Shown: in pieces, positions 44,406-52,138 of the stretch
How positions within the stretch are numbered: position 1 is the stretch's first letter
Layout of the letters: each line of letters opens with the position of its first letter
The notes under the pieces: generated by a model
Seen by the model: only the letters and a program-made list of their open reading frames with translations
Told to the model about the DNA's origin: nothing
Database searches by the model: none
Made by a program: the position numbers and the translations under genes
Source: Deltaproteobacteria bacterium
GTDB lineage: Bacteria > Desulfobacterota > Binatia > HRBIN30 > JACQVA1
Reading direction: 5' to 3'
DNA: 64,000 nucleotides
Assembly: GCA_016178705.1 (NCBI GenBank)
Contig: JACOST010000001.1
Span: 80,001 to 144,000 of the forward strand

Positions 44406-45524
44406 TTACGGCGCTCGGTGCGGACGCCAACGGCGCGCATACTCGATCGGCAACGTCGAGATCTGGCTGCCGTTGAGATGACCGAACACTTCGTCAGACC
44501 GCACGAACAGCCCAAGGAAACGGTCCATGGCTTGCACTTGCGAGCGGTACCGGCCGAGCGCGTCGCGCTTGTGGGCGACCTCGTCAGGGGTCAGATCGAG
44601 CCGCAGCCAGGCGGTATGCGAGAGGCTCTCGTGCCCAGCACTCGAGCCGCCGATGCCGGCGCGGTTGACCGCGACCTGCCAGAGCGGGTTGCCTGGGTAC
44701 TCTGGGTAGTGAACGAGGTAGGTCAGCACCTCAGTATGCGTGAATGGAGCGATCTGCGCCTCGCGCAACTCGCGTAGCGCGTCGAGCACGAAGCCACCGG
44801 TGGTACAGTGATCGGGATGGCGATCGCGCGGATCGGGAATCGCCACCCAGTCGGGCACGAAATCGCGGAGCAGATCGCGCAGCTCGCGCTTGAGGTCGAC
44901 CCCCGAGTACTCGATGCCTTGCCGCGGGCTCTCCTCGTAGGGCGGGCGATCCGATTCGGTGAATGGTGACCGATAGGGGCGGCTCTCCGGCCAGTTGTCG
45001 CTCCAGAGATCATCGATCCCGTCATCGGGAAAGCCGAAGAACGTGCTGCCGATCTGCTTGCCACCAAGGACTTCAACGGCGCGCAGCGCTTCGTGATGGC
45101 GGCGCTCACCGTAGGCGCGAAAGTCTCGACCTGAAACCTTGACGTGTTTGTTTTCCGCGACCACGGCGCTGCGAAAGCCGTCGCCGTTCGTAACGAAAAC
45201 CACTCGTACTGTGCCGCCGAGTGCGATCACCCGTTGCATCAGGCCGCCAGCGCCCAGTGTTTCGTCGTCGGGGTGCGGAGCCACCACCAGCAGTCGAATC
45301 TTACCCGGCACGCGCAACGGGTTGGGGCGCGGTGGCGCCAGGCTGACACCCGGCACGCCTGGAAGTTTGATCGCGGGCGGGGTCGAGTCGAGCGTCGGCC
45401 GCGCGGGTCCATTCGGGAGGGCCTGCTCGCTACGACGATCGACGGCGCTGCCGCCAACGGGCGCGGCGATCACTCCGACGACGAGCGCGGTAACTAACCA
45501 GAGTCTTTGAGCAGACTTTCGCAT
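44406..45524 (-). CDS. Secreted PIG-L family deacetylase
   Basis: A 372-residue zinc-dependent deacetylase of the PIG-L/LmbE family. The N-terminus is a signal peptide (about 1-28). The zinc motif HPDDE is in LLVVAPHPDDETLGAGGLM and the third ligand region is PDPRDRHPDHCTTGG. Family substrates are N-acetyl sugars or conjugates such as GlcNAc-PI. An exported form suggests an envelope glycan substrate. It is next to regulatory genes but probably separate from them. Confidence 0.85.
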   Translation of the reverse strand: MRKSAQRLWLVTALVVGVIAAPVGGSAVDRRSEQALPNGPARPTLDSTPPAIKLPGVPGVSLAPPRPNPLRVPGKIRLLVVAPHPDDETLGAGGLMQRVIALGGTVRVVFVTNGDGFRSAVVAENKHVKVSGRDFRAYGERRHHEALRAVEVLGGKQIGSTFFGFPDDGIDDLWSDNWPESRPYRSPFTESDRPPYEESPRQGIEYSGVDLKRELRDLLRDFVPDWVAIPDPRDRHPDHCTTGGFVLDALRELREAQIAPFTHTEVLTYLVHYPEYPGNPLWQVAVNRAGIGGSSAGHESLSHTAWLRLDLTPDEVAHKRDALGRYRSQVQAMDRFLGLFVRSDEVFGHLNGSQISTLPIEYARRWRPHRAP

Positions 45525-45539
45525 CGCGGCTTGAAGCGG

Positions 45540-46007
45540 TCAGGCCTTCTTTTTGCCGGCGACGGATTCTTCGGTTTTGGTGAGCCGCCGCTCAAGTTCG
45601 CGCGAGTGCACCTGGGCGCGGATGCGCGTGAACAGTTCCTGCTTGTTGAGTGGCTTGGTGAGGTACTCGCTGACGCCCAGGGCCATGCCCCGCTGACGCG
45701 TTTCCATGTCGTCCTTGGCGGTCAGCAGAATCACTGGGATGGCGCGCGTCGCGTCACTGGCGCGTAGGTGCTCGCACACCTGCAGGCCATCCATATTCGG
45801 CATCATGACGTCGAGCACGATGACGTCGGCTGGTTGCCGCGCCAGGGCATCAAGGCAGCCCTGCCCGCTGTCGACGGTTTGGCACTCGTAGCCTTCACGC
45901 CCCAACAGTCGTGACAAAATCTCCAATGCGTGTGGGTCGTCATCGACGATGAGCACCCGCCCCTTGGGCGCCTGAATCGCTTCTTCTTGCATGACTGGTT
46001 TTCCCAT
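45540..46007 (-). CDS. Stand-alone response regulator receiver protein
   Basis: A 155-residue CheY-like receiver with no recognised output domain. The acidic pocket is VLIVDDDPHALEI, the phosphoacceptor is Asp 66 in VIVLDVMMPNMDG, and the Thr and Lys are in VILLTAKDD and YLTKPLNKQEL. It ends with a basic helix (REL...RRLTKTEES) that could mediate partner contact. It lies 9 bp after the sigma-54 activator gene on the same strand, so the two may act together. No histidine kinase is near. Confidence 0.92.
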   Translation of the reverse strand: MGKPVMQEEAIQAPKGRVLIVDDDPHALEILSRLLGREGYECQTVDSGQGCLDALARQPADVIVLDVMMPNMDGLQVCEHLRASDATRAIPVILLTAKDDMETRQRGMALGVSEYLTKPLNKQELFTRIRAQVHSRELERRLTKTEESVAGKKKA

Positions 46008-46016
46008 CGCCGTCCT

Positions 46017-47009
46017 TTAGATCAAGTAGCCTTCCGCGGCATCCCCACCGCTGCCTTTGCGGCGTAGCTTGGCGACGAGGGTGGTACGCTTGAGGCCGAG
46101 GAGTCGAGCCGCGGCCTGTTTGTTACCCTTGGTGCGGCGCAGCGCCTCATCGATGAGACGGTACTCGAATTCCTCCACGGCTTGGTTCAGATCGATCCCT
46201 TCCTCTGTCAGCGTCGGGCGCGGAATTTTCTTCTCCGAAATGAACGAGCGAATGTTGGGCGGCAGCTGTTGAATGTGGATGATGCCGTCATCGCTCAAGA
46301 TCACCAGGCGTTCGACCAGATTCTCCAACTCCCGCACATTGCCGGGCCAATCGTATTCCCACAGGTGCACCAGAGCCTCGTCCGAAACCCGAACCGGCGC
46401 GGCCGACCCTTGCCGCTTCGCATTGTGCTTTTCGAGGAAGTGCTGCACCAAGATCGGGATGTCTGAACGCCGCTCGCGCAACGGTGGAATGAGGAGCGGA
46501 ATAACTTGGAGGCGGTAGAAGAGATCCTCGCGGAAGCGCCCCTTCTCGACCTCGACGGAGAGCTCGCGATTGGTGGCGGCGACCACGCGAACGTCGACCT
46601 TAACGGTGCGATCGGCGCCCACCGGCCTGATCTCGCGGTCCTGCAGCACCCGCAGCAGCTTCACTTGGAGCTGGGAGGTCATCTCACCGATCTCGTCGAG
46701 AAAAATCGTCCCGCCGTTGGCCAGTTGAAACATGCCCATGCGGGTGCCGATTGCCCCGGTGAATGCCCCGCGCTCGTGACCGAACATCTCCGACTCGAGC
46801 AACTCTGGTGGAATGGCTCCACAGTTGACGGCGATGAACGGATTGCTGGCGCGTTTGCTGTTGGCGTGAATGTAGCGTGCGACCAGTTCCTTGCCTGTGC
46901 CGCTCTCCCCCGAGATCATTACCGTCGAGTCGGTGGTGGCGACCCGGTGCGCAATGCTCAGGAGCTTTTCCATCACCGGGTGGTTGCCCTTGATCGTAAA
47001 CGCGTCCAT
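46017..47009 (-). CDS. Sigma-54 activator (AAA+ and Fis-type HTH, no N-terminal receiver)
   Basis: About 330 residues. The AAA+ domain has GESGTGKE (Walker A), the sigma-54 contact loop [14 protein letters not shown] (Walker B) and REDLFYRL. The C-terminal Fis-like helix-turn-helix is [16 protein letters not shown]. The N-terminal sensory domain is missing: the protein starts 16 codons into the longest frame, at [16 protein letters not shown] stand-alone receiver is encoded next to it. It might act on the sigma-54 promoter at 14467, though nothing here links them directly. Confidence 0.94.
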   Translation of the reverse strand: MDAFTIKGNHPVMEKLLSIAHRVATTDSTVMISGESGTGKELVARYIHANSKRASNPFIAVNCGAIPPELLESEMFGHERGAFTGAIGTRMGMFQLANGGTIFLDEIGEMTSQLQVKLLRVLQDREIRPVGADRTVKVDVRVVAATNRELSVEVEKGRFREDLFYRLQVIPLLIPPLRERRSDIPILVQHFLEKHNAKRQGSAAPVRVSDEALVHLWEYDWPGNVRELENLVERLVILSDDGIIHIQQLPPNIRSFISEKKIPRPTLTEEGIDLNQAVEEFEYRLIDEALRRTKGNKQAAARLLGLKRTTLVAKLRRKGSGGDAAEGYLI

Positions 47010-47173
47010 CGTTGTCCCTAATACCTCACAGACAAAGTGACAAAAAATTAACAGCAAGAGGGGCCGATTACAAGAGCAGCGCCCAACCGGACGACAATTT
47101 TTTATCTCTGCGGCCAGAGTGCGCTGCGCCGTATGGGGTTGTTTGGTATGGAGGCCGGGCGGCAGGAGGCGAA

Positions 47174-47893
47174 ATGCGATCTGATGGGAGACGGGCCGAC
47201 GAAATTCGCCCGGTGGTGATGACGCCAGGATTCATTCGCAGCACCGACGGTTCGGTGTTGATCGAAATGGGCGAGACCCGCGTGATTTGTACCGCGACGA
47301 TCGAAGACAAGGTTCCGCAATTCTTGCGGGACAGCGGACGCGGCTGGGTGACGGCGGAGTACGGCATGCTGCCGGGATCGGGCGATACGCGCATCGAGCG
47401 CGAGGTGACCCGCGGGCGAATCGGCGGCCGAACCCACGAGATCCAGCGGCTCATCGGCCGCAGCCTGCGCGCCGTCACCGACATGACCAAGCTGGGCGAG
47501 CGCACGGTCTGGATTGATTGCGATGTGATTCAAGCCGACGGAGGAACCCGCACGGCCTCGATCACCGGTGCGTACGTCGCGCTGGCACTTGCCGTGCGCA
47601 AGCTTGCAGCGCAGGGCAAGAGTGGGAACGGGGCGCTCCGCGAAGCGGTCGCAGCGATCAGTGTCGGCGTCGTCGGTAGTGAGGTGCTGGTCGACCTTCG
47701 TTACGACGAAGACAGCCGCGCGGCCGTCGACATGAACTTCGTCATGACCCAGGGTGGCCAGTACGTCGAGGTCCAAGGTACCGCGGAGCACAATCCATTC
47801 AGCAAGGTGCAACTGGATCACATGGCGGAGCTCGCGTGGGCAGCGATCACTCAGTTGACCCGCGCGCAAGCGGACCTGCTAGCCAAGATGTGA
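47174..47893 (+). CDS. rph: Ribonuclease PH
   Basis: A 239-residue phosphorolytic 3'-5' exoribonuclease for tRNA 3' maturation. The family start is MRSDGRRADEIRPV, with GSVLIEMGETRVICTATIED, GWVTAEYGMLPGSGDTR, and the active-site Arg/Asp region IDCDVIQADGGTRTASITG. The start ATG follows CAGGAGGCGAA, so I do not use the longer frame. It is followed 188 bp later by rdgB, a common rph-rdgB pair. Confidence 0.96.
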   Translation: MRSDGRRADEIRPVVMTPGFIRSTDGSVLIEMGETRVICTATIEDKVPQFLRDSGRGWVTAEYGMLPGSGDTRIEREVTRGRIGGRTHEIQRLIGRSLRAVTDMTKLGERTVWIDCDVIQADGGTRTASITGAYVALALAVRKLAAQGKSGNGALREAVAAISVGVVGSEVLVDLRYDEDSRAAVDMNFVMTQGGQYVEVQGTAEHNPFSKVQLDHMAELAWAAITQLTRAQADLLAKM

Positions 47894-48076
47894 CAGAAAA
47901 CTCACCGCCGAGGACGCGGAGATCGCAGAGAGAGCGTCGCCACGGAGAGTATTCCAGCCATTTTCGTTAACCTCATTGGCGATGGACTTTCGTTTGGCTT
48001 CTTCGTGGTCTCCCGCTCATTGGCTCGGCGCTCTCGGCGCGCTCTGCGGTGAATCCGTTCATGTCACATCAGGGTT
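47893..48076 (+). repeat. Dispersed CTCACCGCCGAGGACGCGGAG repeat, copy A
   Basis: A repeat of about 184 bp that begins just after the rph stop and runs into the 5' end of the rdgB frame. It starts with ACTCACCGCCGAGGACGCGG and ends CTCTGCGGTGAATCCGTTCA followed by TGTCACATCAGGG. Copy B (56946-57130) is similar throughout, and copy C (63286-63415, reversed) matches its right half. Confidence 0.85.
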
Positions 48077-48081
48077 GGCTC

Positions 48082-48693
48082 GTGCCTGAAGCGCCGCGGT
48101 TGATATTCGCGACTCGCAACGCAGGCAAGGTCGCCGAGTTCCAGGATCTGCTCGCTGGTCTCGCTATCACTCTGCTTTCGCTCCGCGAGTTCGCCGCGAT
48201 TCCGGAAATTCCCGAGGACGCTTCGACGTATCGCGAGAATGCCCTGGCGAAGGCCGAGGTGGTGTGCCGACACCTTGGGTTGCCAGCACTCGCCGACGAT
48301 TCGGGTCTCGAAGTCGACGCACTCGCCGGCAGTCCCGGTGTGCGGTCGGCCCGCTTTGCGGGCGAACCCGCCGACGATCAGCGCAACATCGCCAAGTTGC
48401 TCGCCGCCCTGCGCGACGTGCCTGCAACCGCGCGCACCGCGCGCTTCCGCTGTACGATCGTCGTGGCGCGGCCCGATGGGGGCGTGTTGACGGCGGACGG
48501 ATCGTGCGAGGGCCTGATCGCGCCGCAACCGGCCGGCAGCGGCGGGTTCGGCTACGATCCGGTTTTCCTCGTGCCGGCACTCGGGCGTACCTTCGCCGAG
48601 CTGCCGTTGTCGCAGAAGCACGCCCTCAGTCATCGCGCCCGCGCCTGTGCCGTGTTGCGTCCACGTTTGGAGCGCTTTCTGCGCGGCGAGTAA
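48082..48693 (+). CDS. rdgB: XTP/dITP diphosphatase (RdgB/HAM1)
   Basis: About 203 residues; it removes non-canonical purine nucleoside triphosphates such as dITP and XTP. Family text is LIFATRNAGKVAEFQDLL at the start, YRENALAKAEVVCRHLG, LADDSGLEVDALAG, GFGYDPVFLVP, and HALSHRARA at the end. I start at the GTG (48082) right before PEAPRLIFATRN. The earlier ATG (48061) and GTG (48049) lie inside the dispersed repeat. rph precedes it. Confidence 0.93.
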   Translation: MPEAPRLIFATRNAGKVAEFQDLLAGLAITLLSLREFAAIPEIPEDASTYRENALAKAEVVCRHLGLPALADDSGLEVDALAGSPGVRSARFAGEPADDQRNIAKLLAALRDVPATARTARFRCTIVVARPDGGVLTADGSCEGLIAPQPAGSGGFGYDPVFLVPALGRTFAELPLSQKHALSHRARACAVLRPRLERFLRGE

Positions 48694-48796
48694 GTTGATT
48701 TCAAGTATTCCCTCTGTTACAGCCACGCAGCGTGCGAGTTCCGTGATCGATCGAGCACGAGGAGCACCACGGGTCATACGACGCTGCCGATGTGAA

Positions 48797-48870
48797 CGGG
48801 GTGTGGCGCAGCCTGGTAGCGCACCTGCCTTGGGCGCAGGGGGTCGGAGGTTCAAATCCTCTCACCCCGA
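48797..48870 (+). tRNA. tRNA-Pro (anticodon TGG)
   Basis: A 74-nt cloverleaf. The acceptor stem is CGGGGTG/CACCCCG, the anticodon stem is CCTGC/GCAGG around CTTGGGC (anticodon TGG), and the T-arm is GGAGGTTCAAATCCTC. The CCA end is not encoded. Confidence 0.96.
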
Positions 48871-48934
48871 CTTCGATTCGGACGACGTGTGGCCACGGCA
48901 TCGCACCAGAGCACGATCGATGTGCGACGTACGG

Positions 48935-49008
48935 GCGCCAGTAGCTCAGGTGGATAGAGCAACGGCCTTCTAAGCCGTAGGTCTCCGGTTCGAATCCGGA
49001 CTGGCGCG
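48935..49008 (+). tRNA. tRNA-Arg (anticodon TCT)
   Basis: A 74-nt cloverleaf. The acceptor is GCGCCAG/CTGGCGC, and the anticodon stem is ACGGC/GCCGT around CTTCTAA (TCT). The T-arm is TCCGGTTCGAATCCGGA. The CCA end is not encoded. Confidence 0.96.
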
Positions 49009-49056
49009 TCTGCTTGAGAGGCTGGTGCGGTGATCGCGCGCACGGGGGGAAGTATG

Positions 49057-49128
49057 GTGGGCGTAGCTCAATGGTAGAGCACTGGACTGTGGCTCCAGGG
49101 GTTGAGGGTTCGAAACCCTTCGCTCACC
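49057..49128 (+). tRNA. tRNA-His (anticodon GTG)
   Basis: The acceptor is GTGGGCG/CGCTCAC with one G-U pair. An extra G stands at 49056, which pairs with the discriminator C, as is characteristic of tRNA-His. The anticodon stem is CTGGA/TCCAG around CTGTGGC (GTG). The T-run from 49130 may end the transcript. Confidence 0.95.
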
Positions 49129-49205
49129 CTTTTTTCAGTAACCGCTCCGCGCAGCCACTTGAGTTGCGTTCGCGGGTATGGTGAGAGTGCTGCGCGTCGT
49201 CGTAC

Positions 49206-49279
49206 GGGCCGCTAGCTCAGTTGGCTAGAGCAGCTGACTCTTAATCAGCGGGTCGAGTGTTCGAGTCACTCGCGGCCCA
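49206..49279 (+). tRNA. tRNA-Lys (anticodon CTT)
   Basis: A 74-nt cloverleaf. The acceptor is GGGCCGC/GCGGCCC, and the anticodon stem is GCTGA/TCAGC around CTCTTAA (CTT). The T-arm is GAGTGTTCGAGTCACTC. The CCA end is not encoded. Its 3' end is duplicated at 50671, suggesting it serves as an integration site. Confidence 0.96.
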
Positions 49280-49385
49280 CTCGGGAAAGCCCCTGAGCAA
49301 TCGGGGGCTTTTTCTTTTGCCGCGCGGTGCTTCACCGGCTCAACGGTCGTTTGGTGCCAACTGGTGCCAAAGAATTTTCGAGCCG
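49271..49385 (+). repeat. Left direct repeat (attL-like, tRNA-Lys 3' end)
   Basis: It begins in the 3' strand of the tRNA-Lys acceptor stem (CGCGGCCCAC), includes the terminator, and ends in TTTGGTGCCAAC and GGTGCCAAAGAAT. It recurs at 50671-50787 at about 80 percent identity by eye. Direct repeats that start in a tRNA 3' end are typical of sites used by tyrosine recombinases. Confidence 0.7.
49286..49318 (+). terminator. Intrinsic terminator after the tRNA cluster
   Basis: An 8-bp stem AAAGCCCC (49286-49293) and GGGGCTTT (49304-49311) with a 10-base loop is followed by TTTCTTTT. It sits directly after tRNA-Lys. A decayed copy occurs at about 50686-50718. Confidence 0.85.
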
Positions 49386-49643
49386 GCAGCGAGCCCGTCA
49401 ACGAATCGGTGCGAGTCCGCGTGCGGAAGATGCGAGTGCTATTGCAACGTCGTTATCGGCTTCGCATGCCCGAGTTGCGCGGTCCGAAACGGGGTCGCGG
49501 GCGCTATGATCATGGCCGAGTCTCCAACGAGGTGATCGAATCGACTCGCCTGCCTCGTCCACCCCTCTGTCGTTTGTCGCCGAAGGTCGCCATCTGGTAC
49601 TGTCAATTGAGTGCGGTCGGCGGCAGAGATGGGGAGAAGACCG
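49386..49643. other. Non-coding start of the insert
   Basis: Short frames here show no protein character and no recombinase fragment is evident. A purine-rich stretch (GGGGAGAAGACCG) just before 49644 could be the ribosome binding site of the pseudogene. Confidence 0.4.
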
Positions 49644-50362
49644 ATGGCGAGAGGAAAACAGTGGATCAACTGGATCAAGCAGTTTCCGGGCGCGATTTTC
49701 CTATCCGTTTTAGTCGGCCTCCCTATCGTATTCTATTGCTTCTTTGATCCGGGCGGCCCTAAACCGTCGAACAATCTAGGGACAAGCCTCGTTACTGCGA
49801 TGCATGCGCCCAGCAAATCCAGTGACACATCCTACGAAGTGGCCGTCTCACAGCAATGCGACGAAGCGTTGGAGTTGTTCACCGCCGCCTTTTGGGTTGA
49901 GCGGTACGCGACAGTAAAGTCAGCAACCCACCGGGGATTATTGAAGAAACTCGTGCAAGAGAGCGCCTGGCCTTCGCGGCCAGTCGGCGCTCGGACTTCA
50001 TGCTCGCGTGCAAGCCCTGCGTGGGCGGCAATGCCAAGGTAGCCCGCGCGATGCGCAACGTCCTCTCGGACACCACACACAGCACCCCCTACGTAGTCGC
50101 CGACACATCCTACGAAGTTGCCGTCTCGCAGCCATGCAAGGAAGCGTTGGAGTTGTTCACCGCCGCCTTTGATGCCGTGATACACGGCAGTAAGGGGAGT
50201 GTCGCGCGCCGAATCTTTGGGGCCAATCGGGCCGGAGAGGACTTTGCGCTCGCGTGCAAGCCCTACATGGGCGCCAATGCCGAGGTAGACCGCATGATGC
50301 CCAACGTCGTGCAAGCTCATCAATGGCAGCACGAGATCGAGGTCGACGACGCACGCCGCTAG
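49644..50362 (+). pseudogene. Frameshifted gene with a tandemly duplicated domain
   Basis: The first frame (49644-50042) starts MARGKQWINWIKQF, has one membrane helix, then TSYEVAVSQQCDEALELF and loses character at about residue 85. The second frame (50000-50362) continues with SDFMLACKPCVGGNAKVARA and then a second unit TSYEVAVSQPCKEALELF plus DFALACKPYMGANAEVDRM. So each unit reads [TSYEVAVSQ-C-EALELFTAAF ... DF-LACKP---G-NA-V-R-M], and one frameshift between about 49895 and 49990 splits unit one. I recognise no family. Confidence 0.65.
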
Positions 50363-50907
50363 TAGCTAGCGACGCACCTTCCCTCGAGTGTTCAGCGACG
50401 CCTGTTCGTAAAGAGTTGGGCGCCTTCGGTATCTCCAAAGCGTTCGCGTCGGCGTCCTTGCTTCAGGCAACCGAGGGTGCCGTCTACGAACTCTACCGCC
50501 AAGTCGAAGCTCTCCCGTGAAGGGCACGATTCCGCGCGTCGGAGGATCTTCGAATTGACAGCCACGCTGACAGCCAAGCCGCCAACAAGGAAGCGGACGG
50601 GCGCGGATGGAACCGTACGACAAGTGCAATCGCAGCGAGCGGAAATCACTCCGCGCGACGCTGCGGACAACGCGGCCCACTTGGGAATGCCCCTGAGAAA
50701 TCGGAGGGTTTTGCTTTTGCCTCACGACGCTTCGCCGGCTAATCAGTGATTTGGTGCCAACTTTGGTGCCAAAGAATCTTGCGAGCCTCCGATCAAATCT
50801 TCGCGCTCGCCGCGCACGTCCGTCGCGCGACTCGCGACTTCACGGCTCTTGACGCGTACAGGTTCGACAGCTTTCCGGATCAGTCGTGTCGCGCTAAAAT
50901 CGACGGC
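50363..50907. other. End of the insert and right flank
   Basis: Apart from the right direct repeat (50671-50787), I see no convincing gene. A short plus-strand frame ending at 50520 (text VRKELGAFGISKAFASASLL) looks protein-like but has no credible start; it may be debris. Confidence 0.4.
50671..50787 (+). repeat. Right direct repeat (attR-like)
   Basis: It repeats CGCGGCCCAC of the tRNA-Lys 3' end, a decayed terminator (GCCCCTGAGAAATCGGAGGG), CTTTTGCC, CTTCGCCGGCT, and TTTGGTGCCAACTTTGGTGC with CAAAGAAT. The repeat starts 1400 bp from the left copy. Confidence 0.7.
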
Positions 50908-51696
50908 ATGGACAAGCCGGTAGAGCGAATCAGGCGATGGCTATGGGGCCGTGTCGCAGCAGCGGTATTTGGAGTGGTCGTCAAGAGGCTTTGGGGGCTT
51001 GCCGCAGTGACTGCCGTGGTTGCCATTGTGACTGGAACCGCTGGCCAGATCCTTGTTGGGCTGCTTTCTGGCGTCGCGGCATTGGTGATTGCGACCCTTG
51101 GTCTAACGCTTTCACGCAATCAAGATGGGATCACTGCTTTTGCCCGTAAACGGGCCGGTATCTTGAGTGACTGCGCTGAGGAACTCCTCGATTCCGTTGA
51201 ACCGTCGGGTTTGTTCTACATTGAGACGGAGGAAGGACAACGCTTCGTCTCGACCGAGAATCGTTTTTTCTTTGACTCCCACGACCGCCAAAAGCGCCTT
51301 GAGTATCTGGATGCACTGGAGAAGGAACTTGCTAGTTTTGATCTGGTTCAACGCGAGCCGCGCAATCGAATTGATGATGCGCCGATCTTCAGCCTAACCG
51401 TATCGGGCTGGATACGAATAAAGGGCAAAGCACGGAAAGACTTTGATCGAATCTTCGAGACCCATGGTCAATTGACACACACCCAAGAGCAGGTTTTGCG
51501 CGCGATGATCGAACAGCCACCCGCAACTGATCTATTGCACCAATTGCGGACCGCGACTCACCTTTACGATTGGGACCTCGAAAAATTCCGTGAATTCACA
51601 AATCGCACACCCGCGGGCTACTGGAGGAATGGTCTCCCGACCTGGGACGCTGCGCGGTACTTCCGCGCAAAGAAAATCCTCGGGTTAACCAAGTGA
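50908..51696 (+). CDS. Hypothetical membrane protein
   Basis: About 262 residues with two adjacent membrane helices (about 16-60, the text VAAAVFGVVVKRLWGLAAVTAV and AGQILVGLLSGVAALVIA in parts), followed by a soluble region of about 200 residues rich in charged helices (LEYLDALEKELASFDLV, KARKDFDRIFETHGQLTH). I know no family. The GC content is lower than its neighbours, which fits acquired DNA next to the tRNA-Lys insert. The frame upstream of the ATG at 50908 crosses the direct repeat and is not used. Confidence 0.6.
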   Translation: MDKPVERIRRWLWGRVAAAVFGVVVKRLWGLAAVTAVVAIVTGTAGQILVGLLSGVAALVIATLGLTLSRNQDGITAFARKRAGILSDCAEELLDSVEPSGLFYIETEEGQRFVSTENRFFFDSHDRQKRLEYLDALEKELASFDLVQREPRNRIDDAPIFSLTVSGWIRIKGKARKDFDRIFETHGQLTHTQEQVLRAMIEQPPATDLLHQLRTATHLYDWDLEKFREFTNRTPAGYWRNGLPTWDAARYFRAKKILGLTK

Positions 51697-52138
51697 CTAA
51701 GGCTGACCTGCCCCCGAAAATCGGTCCGTCGGTAGGTTGAGGAAACGCGTTTTCTCGGTATGACTGCAACAGGATGGTGCTCCCGGTCAAGGGCGCGAGG
51801 GTCAAGAACACACGATCTCCCCGCGAGAGCCTAGGTCCCACGTTTGTGTTGTCCAAGTGCCTCGAGTCCGTACGAGAGCGGCGGCATCTGGACGTGTCTG
51901 CATACAACGAGAGGAGTGATATCGCGAAAAGAGACCGCGAGAATTGAACCTGGTGCGTCGCCTGCTGACGAACACCATGCGACCGTGCTTCTCGGTCACG
52001 TTGAGTCACTGGAGCCTCCGGATTTCTTACGCTTCACGTCCGGGTTGTCGCTGCTGCTCTGCTCCTGAAGGACCTTTTCACTTTCCCGTGCCAGGTCAAA
52101 CGACAGCCGCCACGGACTGCGCCTCGCCAGTAAATCCA
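51697..52138. other. Intergenic stretch without recognised features
   Basis: 442 bp between a hypothetical gene and the converging sugar-dehydrogenase-like gene. Short frames look random. A fragment near 51940-51960 (GAGAATTGAACC) is reminiscent of a reversed tRNA T-arm, but no cloverleaf can be built. Confidence 0.5.

Noticed and set aside
51930-52000. tRNA-like fragment on the minus strand
   Set aside because: GGTTCAATTCTC looks like a T-loop, but no T-stem, anticodon arm or acceptor stem can be formed.
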